Below are positions 1 to 11,424 of a stretch of 64,000 nucleotides of DNA, one piece after another. Source of the DNA: Fluviispira vulneris (GTDB lineage Bacteria > Bdellovibrionota_B > Oligoflexia > Silvanigrellales > Silvanigrellaceae); the NCBI RefSeq assembly GCF_014281055.1, contig NZ_JACRSE010000002.1, positions 434,001-498,000 of the forward strand, written 5' to 3'. A model generated the notes under the pieces. It had not been told where the DNA came from, made no database searches, and saw nothing but the letters and a program-made list of their open reading frames with translations. The translations under genes were made by a program, and so were the position numbers. Positions within the stretch are counted from its first letter, which is position 1. Every line of letters starts with the position of its first letter.

Positions 1-401
1 GATAAATTTTCAAAAATTCGCACCCAAAGCCTTAAACGATTGCGGAAGCGTATGATTTCCTCTGGTTTTAATGGAACTTCTTTCGCCAAATTTTCAGCAA
101 GTGTCATTCCTTCAATCCATAGCGAATAAATCTCGATTTCATTTGTTTTTAAATAAAATTCCATATTTTCACCATATTCGATGAAAAAGGTCTTTTTAAT
201 TATTTCGAGATTTTCTTGTATTTTTAACTTAATTAAGCGAGATTTTCCAAGATTGAGAACACGAATCGTTTTTTTACGAAGTTCATCAGCTCTTTGCATA
301 CGCGAGATCACTGTGCTGGTTTTCGCTGAAAGTGTTCCAACTTTATCAACGCCCGCATCATCTCGTTGAGATATTTGTGCAATGAGTTTTTCGTTTTCCA
401 T
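1..401 (-). CDS. Hypothetical protein, N-terminal part (runs off left edge)
   Basis: An open frame on the minus strand begins with ATG at 401 and stays open to base 1, giving 133 visible residues with no stop, so the gene continues outside the window. The upstream stretch contains GGGG a few bases before the ATG. The protein is rich in Lys, Glu and Arg and looks like a soluble alpha-helical protein (for example RADELRKKTIRVLNLGKSRL). There is no signal peptide or membrane segment. I do not recognise the family. It is divergent from alr. The short plus-strand frame inside it looks like a shadow. Confidence 0.6.
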   Translation of the reverse strand, partial: MENEKLIAQISQRDDAGVDKVGTLSAKTSTVISRMQRADELRKKTIRVLNLGKSRLIKLKIQENLEIIKKTFFIEYGENMEFYLKTNEIEIYSLWIEGMTLAENLAKEVPLKPEEIIRFRNRLRLWVRIFENL

Positions 402-472
402 GCTACCCCGTAAAACATTCTCACTTTTTTCCAAATGATGTATCGGCGTAAAGTTTTTGTTCCATAGGCGTG

Positions 473-499
473 TTACAAAAAAATAAAAATCAATATAAT
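473..499 (+). promoter_or_regulatory. Possible sigma70-type promoter of the alr-queA-tgt run
   Basis: TTACAA at 473-478 and a perfect TATAAT at 494-499 lie 15 bases apart (16 if the -35 is read as GTTACA). They sit about 60 bases upstream of the alr start and inside the divergent gap from the gene at the left edge. The -10 is strong; the spacing is short, so this is a tentative call. Confidence 0.35.
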
Positions 500-557
500 T
501 GTAGTTAAACTCAATGTCATAAACTGTGTGAGTTGTAAGCTTTGGAGGCAAAAAAAT

Positions 558-1768
558 ATGGGTGATCTGGCGTCTATTAGTGAATTTCCTGAGCAAGCTT
601 CGTGGCTTGAAATCAGTCAAGCAGCTATTGTTCATAATATTGCCATTTATCGAAATTCTGTCGACTCCAACGTGTTATTGGGTTGTGTTTTGAAAGGAAA
701 TGCTTACGGACATGGGCTCATGCAATGTCTTGAAATAATGCATGGATATATTGATATTATCTTCGTTATCAATCCTATCGATGCGTTTAAAATTCGCAAA
801 TATGAAAAAGAAAATGATTTGACTCAAAAAAGGGTTGTGGTGCTTGGGGCAATAAGTGCAGACGAAGCAGTACGTTGCGCTCGAAAGGTCATTGAAGTTG
901 TTATTGGAGATGAAAATTGGTTGCATAAACTTCATAATTTAAAGCGATCAGAAGAAGACGCAGGAAATGCCTATCGCCCCTTAAAAGCACATATCCATAT
1001 CGATACAGGGCTTGGGCGTGAAGGTTTCACAGTCGATAATATTGCTGAAAAAATTGATTTTTTAACAAAATTTAAGGATCTTATTCATATCCAAGGGGTA
1101 ATGTCGCATTTTTCAAATACCGAAGATGTGACGGAGCAATCTTATGCATATGAGCAATTGGCTGCTTTTGATAATGCTTTTGCACAAATAGAAAAAAAAT
1201 TGGCATTGGCTTATCCTTTAGAACGGCACTTTGCTCAGAGCGCAGCTTCTTTAGTTTTACCAAATGCTCGCTATGAAATAATGCGTGTTGGTATAGCGTT
1301 GTATGGTCTCTGGCCCTCTATTGAAACGAAATTGTCAACTCGAGTGGTTTTACAGGATTTACCTAAGTTAAAACCAGCACTTACATGGAAGTGTTTGAGC
1401 CAAAGCATTAAACATATTCGTGAAGGATCCTATATTGGATATGGTTGTACGTTTAGAGCAGATCGAGATTTGCGTGTAGCGCTTTTTCCGCTTGGCTATT
1501 ATGATGGTTATCCAAGACTTTTATCGAATAAAAGCTACGTGCTCATTAATGAGATGCGCTGTCGAGTATTAGGTCGAGTGATGATGAATCATATAATAGT
1601 TGACGTGACCGAAGCGACAAGCGATGAAACATCTGTGGTAGCGACACTGATTGGTTCGAATGGAAAAGAGTCTATTTCTGCAGAAAACTTAGCGGATTGG
1701 TCTCAAACTATCAATTATGAAATTGTGACGCGCATTGGATCTCATCTTAAGCGAGTGGTTGTGGATTA

Positions 1769-1769
<1 letters not shown>
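558..1769 (+). CDS. alr: Alanine racemase
   Basis: PLP-dependent enzyme that interconverts L- and D-alanine in the cytoplasm and supplies D-Ala for peptidoglycan. The PLP-lysine motif is VLKGNAYGHG with Lys46 (usual form VVKANAYGHG). The C-terminal domain has IGYGCTFRA, which carries the catalytic Tyr, and the family-typical run LGYYDGYPR followed by GRVMMNHIIVDVT. Length (403 aa) is somewhat above the usual 360-380. The start is placed at ATG 558 because GGAGG lies at 544-548, about nine bases upstream; a GTG at 528 is in frame but has no such site. Its stop overlaps the start of queA by one base (TAGTG), suggesting translational coupling. Confidence 0.93.
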
Positions 1770-4218
<2,449 letters not shown>

Positions 4219-4220
4219 GC

Positions 4221-4526
4221 ATGGGAGAATTAAAACAGACATCGTATGATCATGTAAATAATGAAAAAGCTTTGTCTGTTCCAATTGGTGCACATGAAGC
4301 GCAAAATTTTATGAATGAGGTTATAAGAAATTCTTATTCACGGAAAAAAGATTCTATTCATAAAATAGAAATAAAAAAAAGGTGGTTTTGGCTAGGTTTT
4401 ATAGGTGGAATTTTTATTTCTTGTTTAGGAATTTTTTTCGTTTTTACAACTGTTTATTTTATCCAATATTCAATTTTTGAAAAGCCAAATTTAATTTATA
4501 ATAAAGCCATTTGCGAAATTAAATAA
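4221..4526 (+). CDS. Small single-pass membrane protein, unknown
   Basis: 101 residues starting two bases after the tgt stop. The first half is hydrophilic and contains a basic run (EIKKRWFW) just before one long hydrophobic segment at about residues 53-77 (GFIGGIFISCLGIFFVFTTV), which is probably a membrane span; the positive residues before it suggest a cytoplasmic N-terminus. It occupies the place where yajC/secD often follow tgt in other bacteria, but it does not look like YajC. I do not recognise the family. Tight spacing supports it as a real last gene of the alr-queA-tgt run. Confidence 0.6.
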   Translation: MGELKQTSYDHVNNEKALSVPIGAHEAQNFMNEVIRNSYSRKKDSIHKIEIKKRWFWLGFIGGIFISCLGIFFVFTTVYFIQYSIFEKPNLIYNKAICEIK

Positions 4527-4575
4527 ACAATGTTAAATTCCAATTTTCTTAGATAACTAATGAAGGGAAATTTTT

Positions 4576-5211
4576 ATGAAAATTTATAAACGTTCGCTCA
4601 ATATTGCTGTAAGTTGTGCGTCCGCTTTCTTATTTATTGCTAGCTGTACTTCTTCAAAATATGTAAAACCCGAAGTGATAGCTAATTCAACTAAAACTTT
4701 AAAAACACCTGATTGGGTTCTTAATCCTGAAATTGTATTGGAAGAGGGTGGTAATTTTATTTTTATCCATAAAATGTCTTTAAGTGGCACATCAAGACCT
4801 GATGCTTGTATTTCTATGGCTCGCACTCAAGCAGTGGGAGAAATGATGAAGTATATTAAAAACTCCGTTACATCTTCAGGGCAAGTTGAAGATTTAAATG
4901 CTTCTTCTGATCCTTCTATGTCCTCATTAACCGCATTTTTATCTCAAGGGAATATTTCAGGGGCAAAGGTAACAACGACTTATTGGGAACAAACCATGGA
5001 AGCAGATGATACCGGAGTCAGACCCGTAAAAAAATTAATGTGTGCAGTGCAAGTTTCTATTGATAAATCAACTCTTGAAAGACAAATGAGAGAAGCGATC
5101 AATGGAGCTCCTGGAGGAAATCCTGAGATTCGCCAAAAACTTTTAGATGCTCAAAAGAATTTTATTGATGGTGTAGGCAAGAAAGAATCAAATGATAAAT
5201 CATCTAATTAA
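4576..5211 (+). CDS. Lipoprotein, LPP20-like
   Basis: 211 residues with a basic N-terminus, a hydrophobic stretch and a lipobox (FIASC, Cys about residue 24), so it is probably an outer-membrane lipoprotein. The middle (PDACISMARTQAVGEMMKYI) resembles the LPP20 family pattern, in which an Ala-rich helix follows a strand. The family has no assigned enzyme activity and is often found in outer-membrane or flagellar contexts. AAGGGA lies about eight bases before the ATG. The next gene is the same kind of protein without a lipobox, so the two are a probable duplicated or cooperating pair. Confidence 0.62.
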   Translation: MKIYKRSLNIAVSCASAFLFIASCTSSKYVKPEVIANSTKTLKTPDWVLNPEIVLEEGGNFIFIHKMSLSGTSRPDACISMARTQAVGEMMKYIKNSVTSSGQVEDLNASSDPSMSSLTAFLSQGNISGAKVTTTYWEQTMEADDTGVRPVKKLMCAVQVSIDKSTLERQMREAINGAPGGNPEIRQKLLDAQKNFIDGVGKKESNDKSSN

Positions 5212-5254
5212 ATATTATTATAATTAATTTTTATTTTATTTAAAAAGGTGTTTT

Positions 5255-6229
5255 ATGTTATTAAAAAATATAATATTACTATTTTCATCAATATCTATTT
5301 CTACTCTCGCTTTAGCTCAAACGGATCCTTGTTCAACCCTTGCTGACATGCAATCAAAAAATAATGAATCCATTTTTGTTGGATTTGGTGCTGCAGGAAC
5401 ACAAAAGGAAGCGGATCAAAATGCACAAATTGATTTGGCAAGAAATATTAGACAAAAAGTAACCTCATCCTCAACTGTTAACGAAACAAATACAGACGCA
5501 ACATTAAATTCTACTTCAAAGTCTGTTGTATCAGAAGTATTAATAGGTGCAAAGGTCATTAAGAGATGTCCTCATACTGATAGCTTTTCTTCAGTTGTGA
5601 CATTGGATCGCAACATGTTTGTAACTTCATTAACAGAAAAAATTTCTACCAATTTAAAAAAAGCTGTTAATTTAAAGAAATCACTTGAAAATTCAAAATC
5701 TGAAGAAGTATCAGCTAAACTTATTGATGATGCGAAAAAATTCTTAAGTGATTATCAGGAAAATTCGGAAAGTGATTTAGAGCTCTGCAAAATTTATAAA
5801 GGTTGTAAAGATTTAAAAATCGATACAGCTTTTCACGATCTCGCTGAAATCGTTGCAAAAGATGGAGATAAAGATCAATATATTTTCTTTTCAAGTAATG
5901 ATGATATTACAAACGGTTTGAGAGAAGAATTGATTTCGTTAATTGAAGCCGATAATATAAAAGTTATGGATGGAAATGTTATTGAAAAATCAAATGATCT
6001 TAAACCTCATGATGTAAAACGAAAAATCATTGGAAACTGTAAGGTAAAAGCAGGTACAAAAATACCTGGTTCTGAAGACCGTGTTGTTGAAACAAAATGT
6101 ACAGTCGAAGCATATATAGGTAAGCAAAAGAAATTTAGAAAAGTATATAGCTGTAAAGCTGTAGGTGATAATGATTTTTCTAATGAAGATGCGGTAAACT
6201 CTTGTTCAGGCAGATTGCAATTAGAATGA
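5255..6229 (+). CDS. Periplasmic LPP20-like protein
   Basis: 324 residues with a signal peptide ending near ALAQ (residues 19-22). After it comes FVGFGAAGTQKEADQNAQ and LARNIRQKVTSS, the LPP20-type arrangement also seen in the preceding lipoprotein. The C-terminal half has several cysteines (CKIYKGC, GNCKVKAG, YSCKAVG) that could form disulphides in the periplasm. AAGGTG precedes the ATG by five bases, and the gap from the previous gene is 43 bases, so they are likely co-transcribed. It converges on the metal ATPase gene with only one base between the two stops. Its exact role is unknown. Confidence 0.6.
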   Translation: MLLKNIILLFSSISISTLALAQTDPCSTLADMQSKNNESIFVGFGAAGTQKEADQNAQIDLARNIRQKVTSSSTVNETNTDATLNSTSKSVVSEVLIGAKVIKRCPHTDSFSSVVTLDRNMFVTSLTEKISTNLKKAVNLKKSLENSKSEEVSAKLIDDAKKFLSDYQENSESDLELCKIYKGCKDLKIDTAFHDLAEIVAKDGDKDQYIFFSSNDDITNGLREELISLIEADNIKVMDGNVIEKSNDLKPHDVKRKIIGNCKVKAGTKIPGSEDRVVETKCTVEAYIGKQKKFRKVYSCKAVGDNDFSNEDAVNSCSGRLQLE

Positions 6230-6230
6230 A

Positions 6231-8471
6231 CTATAGATTTATAATTCCTTTATAGCGCAAAAGCCGAATAGCATTTAAAGTTACAATTACTGTTGCGCCT
6301 GTATCCGCTAAGATCGCCATCCAGAGCTGTGTTCCACCTACAATGGTTAAAAATAAAAAAATAGCTTTTAAACCTATAGAAATTGAAATATTTTGCTTAA
6401 TATTATTCATAGTCTTTCGAGACAGCTCAATAGTTTCAACAATGGATTTTATCCCGTTGCGGGCAATTATGATTTGCGCAGTATCTACGGCAACATCTGT
6501 TCCTTTACCCATAGCTATGCCAATATCGGCAGCTGCAATCGCAGGCGCATCGTTAATCCCGTCTCCTACCATGGCAATTTTTTCAGTTTTAGCAATTGAT
6601 TGAATACGTAAAAGTTTGTCTTTGGGTAATAACTCTGCAAAGATTTCTGCGTCGAGCCCTGCGGCTATCGCATTTGCAGATATAGTATGATCCCCAGTAA
6701 GAATTATACTTTTTACCCCGATATTCTTTAATTTTGCGAGTGAAGATTTGGCATCGGCTTTAAGTTCGTCAGTTAGAGAGATGAATCCTATTGCATTTTT
6801 TTCTTGAATAATTGTAGTGACAGTTTTGCCTTCAGATTGACACTTTTCGATAAGTAAAATCTGGTCATAGGTTAATAAATTATTTTCTTTTGCATAGGCC
6901 GGAGAACAGATTAAAACTTCTTTGCCATCTACTAAAGCAGAAGCGCCAATTCCTGGTTGTGTTTTTCCATTCGCTCCTTCGACAATTTTAATATTTTTTT
7001 CCTGCGCATACGCTAAAATTGCTTTTGCCAGAGGATGAGTTGACTTTTCTTCAACTGCGGCAGCAAGTTGTAAAATGAAATTTTCATCATGCCTAAAATT
7101 GTGCACAGCATGAACTTTAAGATATCCATTTGTCAAAGTGCCAGTTTTATCGAAAGCGACAGTCGTTACTTTACCAATGAGCTCAAGAGCTCCCGCATTT
7201 TTTATTAATATTCCAAGTTTGCTTGCAGCTGTAATACCAGAAGCAATTGCTGAAGGAGTTGAAATAACCAAAGCACAGGGGCAACCAATTAAAAGAATAG
7301 TCAATCCACGGTAAATCCATTCAATCAATGGGTAAGAAAAAATAAGAGGTGGAAGAACAGCAACTAAAGTACCAATTAAGAGAATTAGAGGGGTATAAAT
7401 TCTGCTGAATTTTTCTATGCTGCGCATACTGCGAGATTTTGAACCTTGAGCCTCTTCTACCATTTTAATCATGCGTAGTATTGTATTGTCACTACCTTGA
7501 CGAGTGGCCTGAATTATTAAATACCCATCTGTACTGATTGATCCTGCTACCACATTATCTTTAACCGATTTGTTTATAGGGAGTGACTCTCCAGTTAATA
7601 AAGATTCATCGATAAAGCTTGTGCCAGAGTGAATAACACCGTCTATTGGGATTCTATTTCCGGGTTTAACTTCTATTAAATCCCCAGGAATTATTTCATG
7701 AATTTGTATATTTTTTTTCTCACCATTTTTATCTATACGCAAAGCATTTGCTGGTAATAAAGATGCTAGAGCTTGGATTCCTGAGCGCGCTCGGCGTGCT
7801 GTATAGCCTTCTAAAGTTTCACCAATCATAAATAGAATAATGACTGCGGCAGCTTCTTCTGCCGCTCCTATGGCGATTGCCCCTATTGCTGAAATTGTCA
7901 TTAATGTTTCTACGCTAAAAAGATATCCAACTTTTGCCATAACATATGCTTTTCTAGCAACTGGTAAGAGTCCTAGAAGTGTTAAAATTATAAAAGCACC
8001 TAAGCCGAATTTTTCTGAGAAGGCTTCAATAAAGGATGAAATTAAAAATCCAATGGATAAAAAGAGAATAGGAAACCAAATATTTTTTTGGAGTAAACTA
8101 AAAAGAGAAAATAAAATTTTATTTTTGGGAGAAAATAGGGGGTGAGAATTATTATTATTATGAACATGTTCAAGTATATCTAATTCATTATTATGTTTTT
8201 TCTCATTATGGCAACAGGATTTGTTTTCATCTTGTTTTATTTCGAGTGGATCACTTTTAATTAATTGGAAACCTAGTGAATGGATGCCTTTTTCTAAAAT
8301 CAGATTCGCATTTGATCCTTCACTTATATGTACAATTAATTGAGCATTCGTATAATTGACTTCTGTTTTTATAACACCTTTTATTTTATTACAAAAAAGT
8401 TCAATTTTATTTGCACAACCAGCACAATCCATGCCTTTAATTAAATAAGAGAAAATTTTAATATTGACCAT
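6231..8471 (-). CDS. Heavy-metal-exporting P1B-type ATPase, ZntA-like
   Basis: Inner-membrane pump that drives divalent metal out of the cytoplasm using ATP. Seen in order: an N-terminal metal-binding domain GMDCAGC (Cys16, Cys19); a His/Cys-rich linker (CCHNEKKHNN, HVHNNNNSH); membrane helices; TGES; the membrane metal site Cys397-Pro-Cys399 (GCPCALV); the phosphorylated Asp441 in DKTGTLT; GDGINDAP; and a last-helix Asp in LADTGATVIVTLNA. CPC together with that Asp is typical of the Zn/Cd/Pb group (P1B-2). 746 aa is normal. It is divergent from an RcnR-like sensor whose predicted operator lies inside this gene's promoter, so induction by metal is expected. Confidence 0.93.
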   Translation of the reverse strand: MVNIKIFSYLIKGMDCAGCANKIELFCNKIKGVIKTEVNYTNAQLIVHISEGSNANLILEKGIHSLGFQLIKSDPLEIKQDENKSCCHNEKKHNNELDILEHVHNNNNSHPLFSPKNKILFSLFSLLQKNIWFPILFLSIGFLISSFIEAFSEKFGLGAFIILTLLGLLPVARKAYVMAKVGYLFSVETLMTISAIGAIAIGAAEEAAAVIILFMIGETLEGYTARRARSGIQALASLLPANALRIDKNGEKKNIQIHEIIPGDLIEVKPGNRIPIDGVIHSGTSFIDESLLTGESLPINKSVKDNVVAGSISTDGYLIIQATRQGSDNTILRMIKMVEEAQGSKSRSMRSIEKFSRIYTPLILLIGTLVAVLPPLIFSYPLIEWIYRGLTILLIGCPCALVISTPSAIASGITAASKLGILIKNAGALELIGKVTTVAFDKTGTLTNGYLKVHAVHNFRHDENFILQLAAAVEEKSTHPLAKAILAYAQEKNIKIVEGANGKTQPGIGASALVDGKEVLICSPAYAKENNLLTYDQILLIEKCQSEGKTVTTIIQEKNAIGFISLTDELKADAKSSLAKLKNIGVKSIILTGDHTISANAIAAGLDAEIFAELLPKDKLLRIQSIAKTEKIAMVGDGINDAPAIAAADIGIAMGKGTDVAVDTAQIIIARNGIKSIVETIELSRKTMNNIKQNISISIGLKAIFLFLTIVGGTQLWMAILADTGATVIVTLNAIRLLRYKGIINL

Positions 8472-8544
8472 TGCTTATTGTCCCATCGTTTATATTAAAG
8501 AAATATTTCATAACTTTGCTTTTGCGTATATTTCTTGTTAGGTT

Positions 8545-8574
8545 ATTATAGGGTAGGGGGGTATATAATGTCAA
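8545..8574 (-). promoter_or_regulatory. Promoter of the metal ATPase gene
   Basis: On the minus strand a perfect -35 TTGACA (8574 down to 8569) and a perfect -10 TATAAT (8550 down to 8545) are separated by 18 bases, placing the transcript start near 8538 and leaving a leader of about 66 bases before the ATPase ATG. The -35 overlaps the start codon of the divergent regulator gene. The spacer holds a C6 run (G6 on the plus strand), the hallmark of an RcnR/CsoR-family operator. Confidence 0.75.
8551..8567. promoter_or_regulatory. Predicted G-tract operator for the RcnR/CsoR-type regulator
   Basis: The plus strand reads GGGTAGGGGGGTATATA, with G6 at 8556-8561 flanked by TA on each side. Known RcnR sites consist of a G6 run flanked by short A/T inverted repeats (TACT-G6-N-AGTA). 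The site fills the spacer of the ATPase promoter and also supplies the Shine-Dalgarno of the regulator's own gene, so one bound tetramer could block both genes. Identification is by pattern and position only. Confidence 0.65.
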
Positions 8575-8876
8575 TGGTGAAGCAAAATCCAAAAGGACAA
8601 AAACATATAATTACTAATAAAAACAAACTATTAGGAAGAATAAGGAAAATTAAAGGGCAGCTCGAGGGAGTTGAAAAATCGTTGGGCGAAGACGCTGACT
8701 GTAAAAAAATTTTACATATTTTAGCATCTATAAGAGGAGCTTTGGGAGGGTTAATGGCAGAAGTCATGGAAAGTCATATCTTAGAACATATTGGTGAAGA
8801 GAAAAGAGAGCCTTCTGTTAATGAAATACTGATGGCACAAGAACTTGTCGATTCAATTAAAGTATTTATGAAATAA
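8568..8876 (+). CDS. Metal-sensing repressor, RcnR/FrmR branch of the CsoR family
   Basis: All-helical DNA-binding repressor of 102 residues. The family blocks are RIRKIKGQLEGVEKSL and ILASIRGALGGLMAEVMESH. Aligning to RcnR with an offset of ten, the Ni/Co ligands His3, Cys35, His60 and His64 correspond to His13, Cys45, His70 and His74 here, all present. That favours a metal sensor over a formaldehyde sensor (FrmR). The start is ATG 568 bases past 8000 because AGGGGGG precedes it with correct spacing; an upstream in-frame TTG (8535) lacks such a site. A TTTGCG/TATTAT pair at 8521-8549 could be its own promoter. Its likely target is the divergent ATPase. Confidence 0.85.
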   Translation: MSMVKQNPKGQKHIITNKNKLLGRIRKIKGQLEGVEKSLGEDADCKKILHILASIRGALGGLMAEVMESHILEHIGEEKREPSVNEILMAQELVDSIKVFMK

Positions 8877-8993
8877 ATAATAATATGAAAAGCAAGTTTT
8901 TTTAGAAAATTAACTGTAAATTTTATTTACACAGGAATTTTATTATGTTAAGTATAAATATCTTTTAATCAATTCTCTATATTGGAACACAAA

Positions 8994-9527
8994 ATGAATT
9001 ATACTGTCTATAATAATTTACCTGATATAAAAAATGCGTATTTTATTGCTCCAAATGCTGATATTATTGGCAATGTTAAAATTGGCCGGGCATCGAGTGT
9101 CTGGTTTGGGGCAGTGATTCGAGGTGATTCTGAAATGATTCTCATAGGCGAGGAGACAAACATCCAAGACCTCTGTGTTTTGCATGCAGATGGTGGAATC
9201 AATGTTAACATAGGTAATAGAGTCACCATAGGCCACAAATGTATGATCCATGGTTGCACCATAGGCGATAACTCTTTAATCGGCATAGGGGCAATCGTTT
9301 TAAACAATGCAAAAATTGGTAAAAATTGCATGGTAGGAGCCGGGAGCTTAGTTCTTGAAAATACGATTATTCCAGACAACTCGTTGGTTGTGGGTTCGCC
9401 TGCAAAAGTCAAGCGACTTTTAACGGAAGAGGAAATAAATAAAATTACTCAGAATGCCATAAATTATAAAAATAAAAGCTTACAATACAACAAAATGGAA
9501 CAGCCCCGCTTAAATGTTGTGAATTAG
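8994..9527 (+). CDS. Gamma-carbonic-anhydrase-like hexapeptide-repeat protein
   Basis: Left-handed beta-helix protein of the YrdA/PaaY/gamma-carbonic anhydrase group, probably a trimer with metal bound between subunits. Hexapeptide repeats run from about residue 18 to 140 (ADIIGNVKIG, VNIGNRVTIG, CTIGDNSLIGIGAIVL). The three metal-ligand histidines are visible: His64 (VLHADG), His81 and His86 (GHKCMIHG). Length (177 aa) is typical. ATG 8994 is preferred over the TTG at 8982; GGA lies five to eight bases upstream. Substrate cannot be told from sequence. A weak seven-base hairpin follows the stop. Confidence 0.88.
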   Translation: MNYTVYNNLPDIKNAYFIAPNADIIGNVKIGRASSVWFGAVIRGDSEMILIGEETNIQDLCVLHADGGINVNIGNRVTIGHKCMIHGCTIGDNSLIGIGAIVLNNAKIGKNCMVGAGSLVLENTIIPDNSLVVGSPAKVKRLLTEEEINKITQNAINYKNKSLQYNKMEQPRLNVVN

Positions 9528-9549
9528 ATATTTTAATTTTATAATATCT

Positions 9550-11235
9550 CTAAAAGTTCTTTGATATTTTTTTTTCATTATTTAAATATTGCAATGATAC
9601 TGATTTAAAATTTATATTTAATTCCTTAATTACATCAAATTTTCCTGCATTTAAAAAATCGATGATTTCATTTATAGTGACATATCCCTTTGGTTTTGTA
9701 GATAAGCTAAAACCTTGTCTAAAATGAATGAAATTTTCAAATGCTTCTAGATTGTGAGCTAGATGGTATTGAGGGAGGGTCTCTTTTGACTTTGATTTTA
9801 ATATATCCACAAGTGTTGGAACATTTATCTGCAAATCTTTAGCAATATTTTTAATTATATTGTCAAATACTACTTTGCCAGTCACTGAACATTTAATTTC
9901 ATCAATGGTTGAGTCAAGTAAAGATGATTCGGCTTCAAATTGACTTTTACAGTTAAGATTGAAAGTATTATCTATTTTTGTTGAAAAGTTATAAGTGATT
10001 GAGTTTTCTGATTCATATTTTTCTTCATTTAAACGGTATAAAAGTTTAATGTCAACAAGAGATTTTTCCTTGCTTTTTTTAAATATTTCTTTAAATAAAT
10101 CAGAATTTTTCACTAAATGTTTTAAAGGAATAGGGATTTCTTCGAGATTTATATCAGCTTTTTTGAGATCAAAATTATTACGTAAGAAATTTATAGAAGT
10201 AGTAAAAATTGCATTTTTTTCTTCTTTTGAATCTTTATTGAGGTTCAATTTGGCGAATTCACTAATTTCATTCGCAATTCTCGAATCTAAATTTAAATAG
10301 TCAGGGATGTTTATGGCAAAATAGACTTTTGCTTTTTTATTAAAAATAATTTCTGTCTCAAAATCAATTGAACCATTATCATTATATGTAGAAATTGAAT
10401 TTGCTTCGGCTGATTTTAAAAAATAATTTACCAGTTCTGAATATCTTTTATGAATTTTTAAGTTGAATTTTTTTTCTAATTCCTGCAATGTTTTTTTAGA
10501 TTTGACTCCAAAATACTCTTCTCTTGTTGAGAAGAATTTCGAATTTATTTTTTTTATATCAATTAAATTATAATTTTTTGCAGTATAATTGATTTCGAAG
10601 TTGTTTTCTTTTGTAACTGAGTTGACCTCAATTTGATTAGAATGCATATCTTTTGGATAAGTTTTATTATTTTCATGTATCAAATTTAAAAGTTGTGCTC
10701 GTTCTGTAATAATTGTTGTTGTCTCATTTTCGCCAAAATGTTTTGTATTCTGCACTTCTACCCAGTGTTTAAATTCAACGGTTTGTGGATAAAAAATTCC
10801 GTCTTTTTTCTCTATATTTGTTGCAATAATATTTTCAATTGTAACAAATCTATTTGCAGACTTATCTTTCAATTTAACATCAATAAGCTCAATGCGTTTT
10901 GGTAAATCTGAATTGAGGGTTGCTGGGAAGGAAAAAATTTTCCCTGTTAATTTTTTTTGGGTAAGGGAAAAGTCATTGTAATGATATATAATTTCTCTTA
11001 TTTCGTATTCTGCATTCAGCGATTCTATGCAATTATTTGTGTCATATAATATTTCAGAAATATCATTTTTAAAAAGATTCTCTATTAAATAATTTTCGGG
11101 TTGTGATTTTATATTCTTTTCACTTTCGGGTAATTGAATTTCGGCATTCTGTGCAGTTGTGCATGTAATGCTACAAAAACTGATAGCACTTATGACAGTT
11201 ATACTAATAAGTGATTTGACTTTCGAAAATTTCAT
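9550..11235 (-). CDS. Secreted protein of unknown function
   Basis: About 561 residues. A signal peptide is clear (basic N-terminus, then hydrophobic, with SITCTTAQ near residues 22-29); the Cys there is not in a good lipobox, so periplasmic export by signal peptidase I is the simpler reading. The rest is rich in Lys, Asn and Glu, with alternating hydrophobic strands and no recognisable catalytic motif. ATG 11235 is preferred over ATG 11250 because GGAACT precedes it. It is separated from mreB-like by 189 bases and converges with the gamma-CA-like gene. I do not recognise the family. Confidence 0.6.
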   Translation of the reverse strand: MKFSKVKSLISITVISAISFCSITCTTAQNAEIQLPESEKNIKSQPENYLIENLFKNDISEILYDTNNCIESLNAEYEIREIIYHYNDFSLTQKKLTGKIFSFPATLNSDLPKRIELIDVKLKDKSANRFVTIENIIATNIEKKDGIFYPQTVEFKHWVEVQNTKHFGENETTTIITERAQLLNLIHENNKTYPKDMHSNQIEVNSVTKENNFEINYTAKNYNLIDIKKINSKFFSTREEYFGVKSKKTLQELEKKFNLKIHKRYSELVNYFLKSAEANSISTYNDNGSIDFETEIIFNKKAKVYFAINIPDYLNLDSRIANEISEFAKLNLNKDSKEEKNAIFTTSINFLRNNFDLKKADINLEEIPIPLKHLVKNSDLFKEIFKKSKEKSLVDIKLLYRLNEEKYESENSITYNFSTKIDNTFNLNCKSQFEAESSLLDSTIDEIKCSVTGKVVFDNIIKNIAKDLQINVPTLVDILKSKSKETLPQYHLAHNLEAFENFIHFRQGFSLSTKPKGYVTINEIIDFLNAGKFDVIKELNINFKSVSLQYLNNEKKISKNF

Positions 11236-11424
11236 TTCAGTTCCAATCAATTAAGAATTTTAGATTTCAAAAATAACATTTTTAATATATAATAAATTTA
11301 ATAAAAGTAAATACTTTATATAATATTTTGTTTATTTATTGTATTTTAGTTAATTAAAATTTTGCTAGATAAACAATCAAATTATGCTTAAAAGAATTTG
11401 TAGGTATACAATTTTTAATTAATA

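Noticed and set aside
8568-8876. Calling the regulator FrmR (formaldehyde sensor)
   Set aside because: It retains the RcnR ligand histidines and is divergent from a metal pump, not from frmA/frmB.
9526-9548. Terminator after the gamma-CA-like gene
   Set aside because: A seven-base A/T-rich stem without a directly adjacent T-run is too weak to call.
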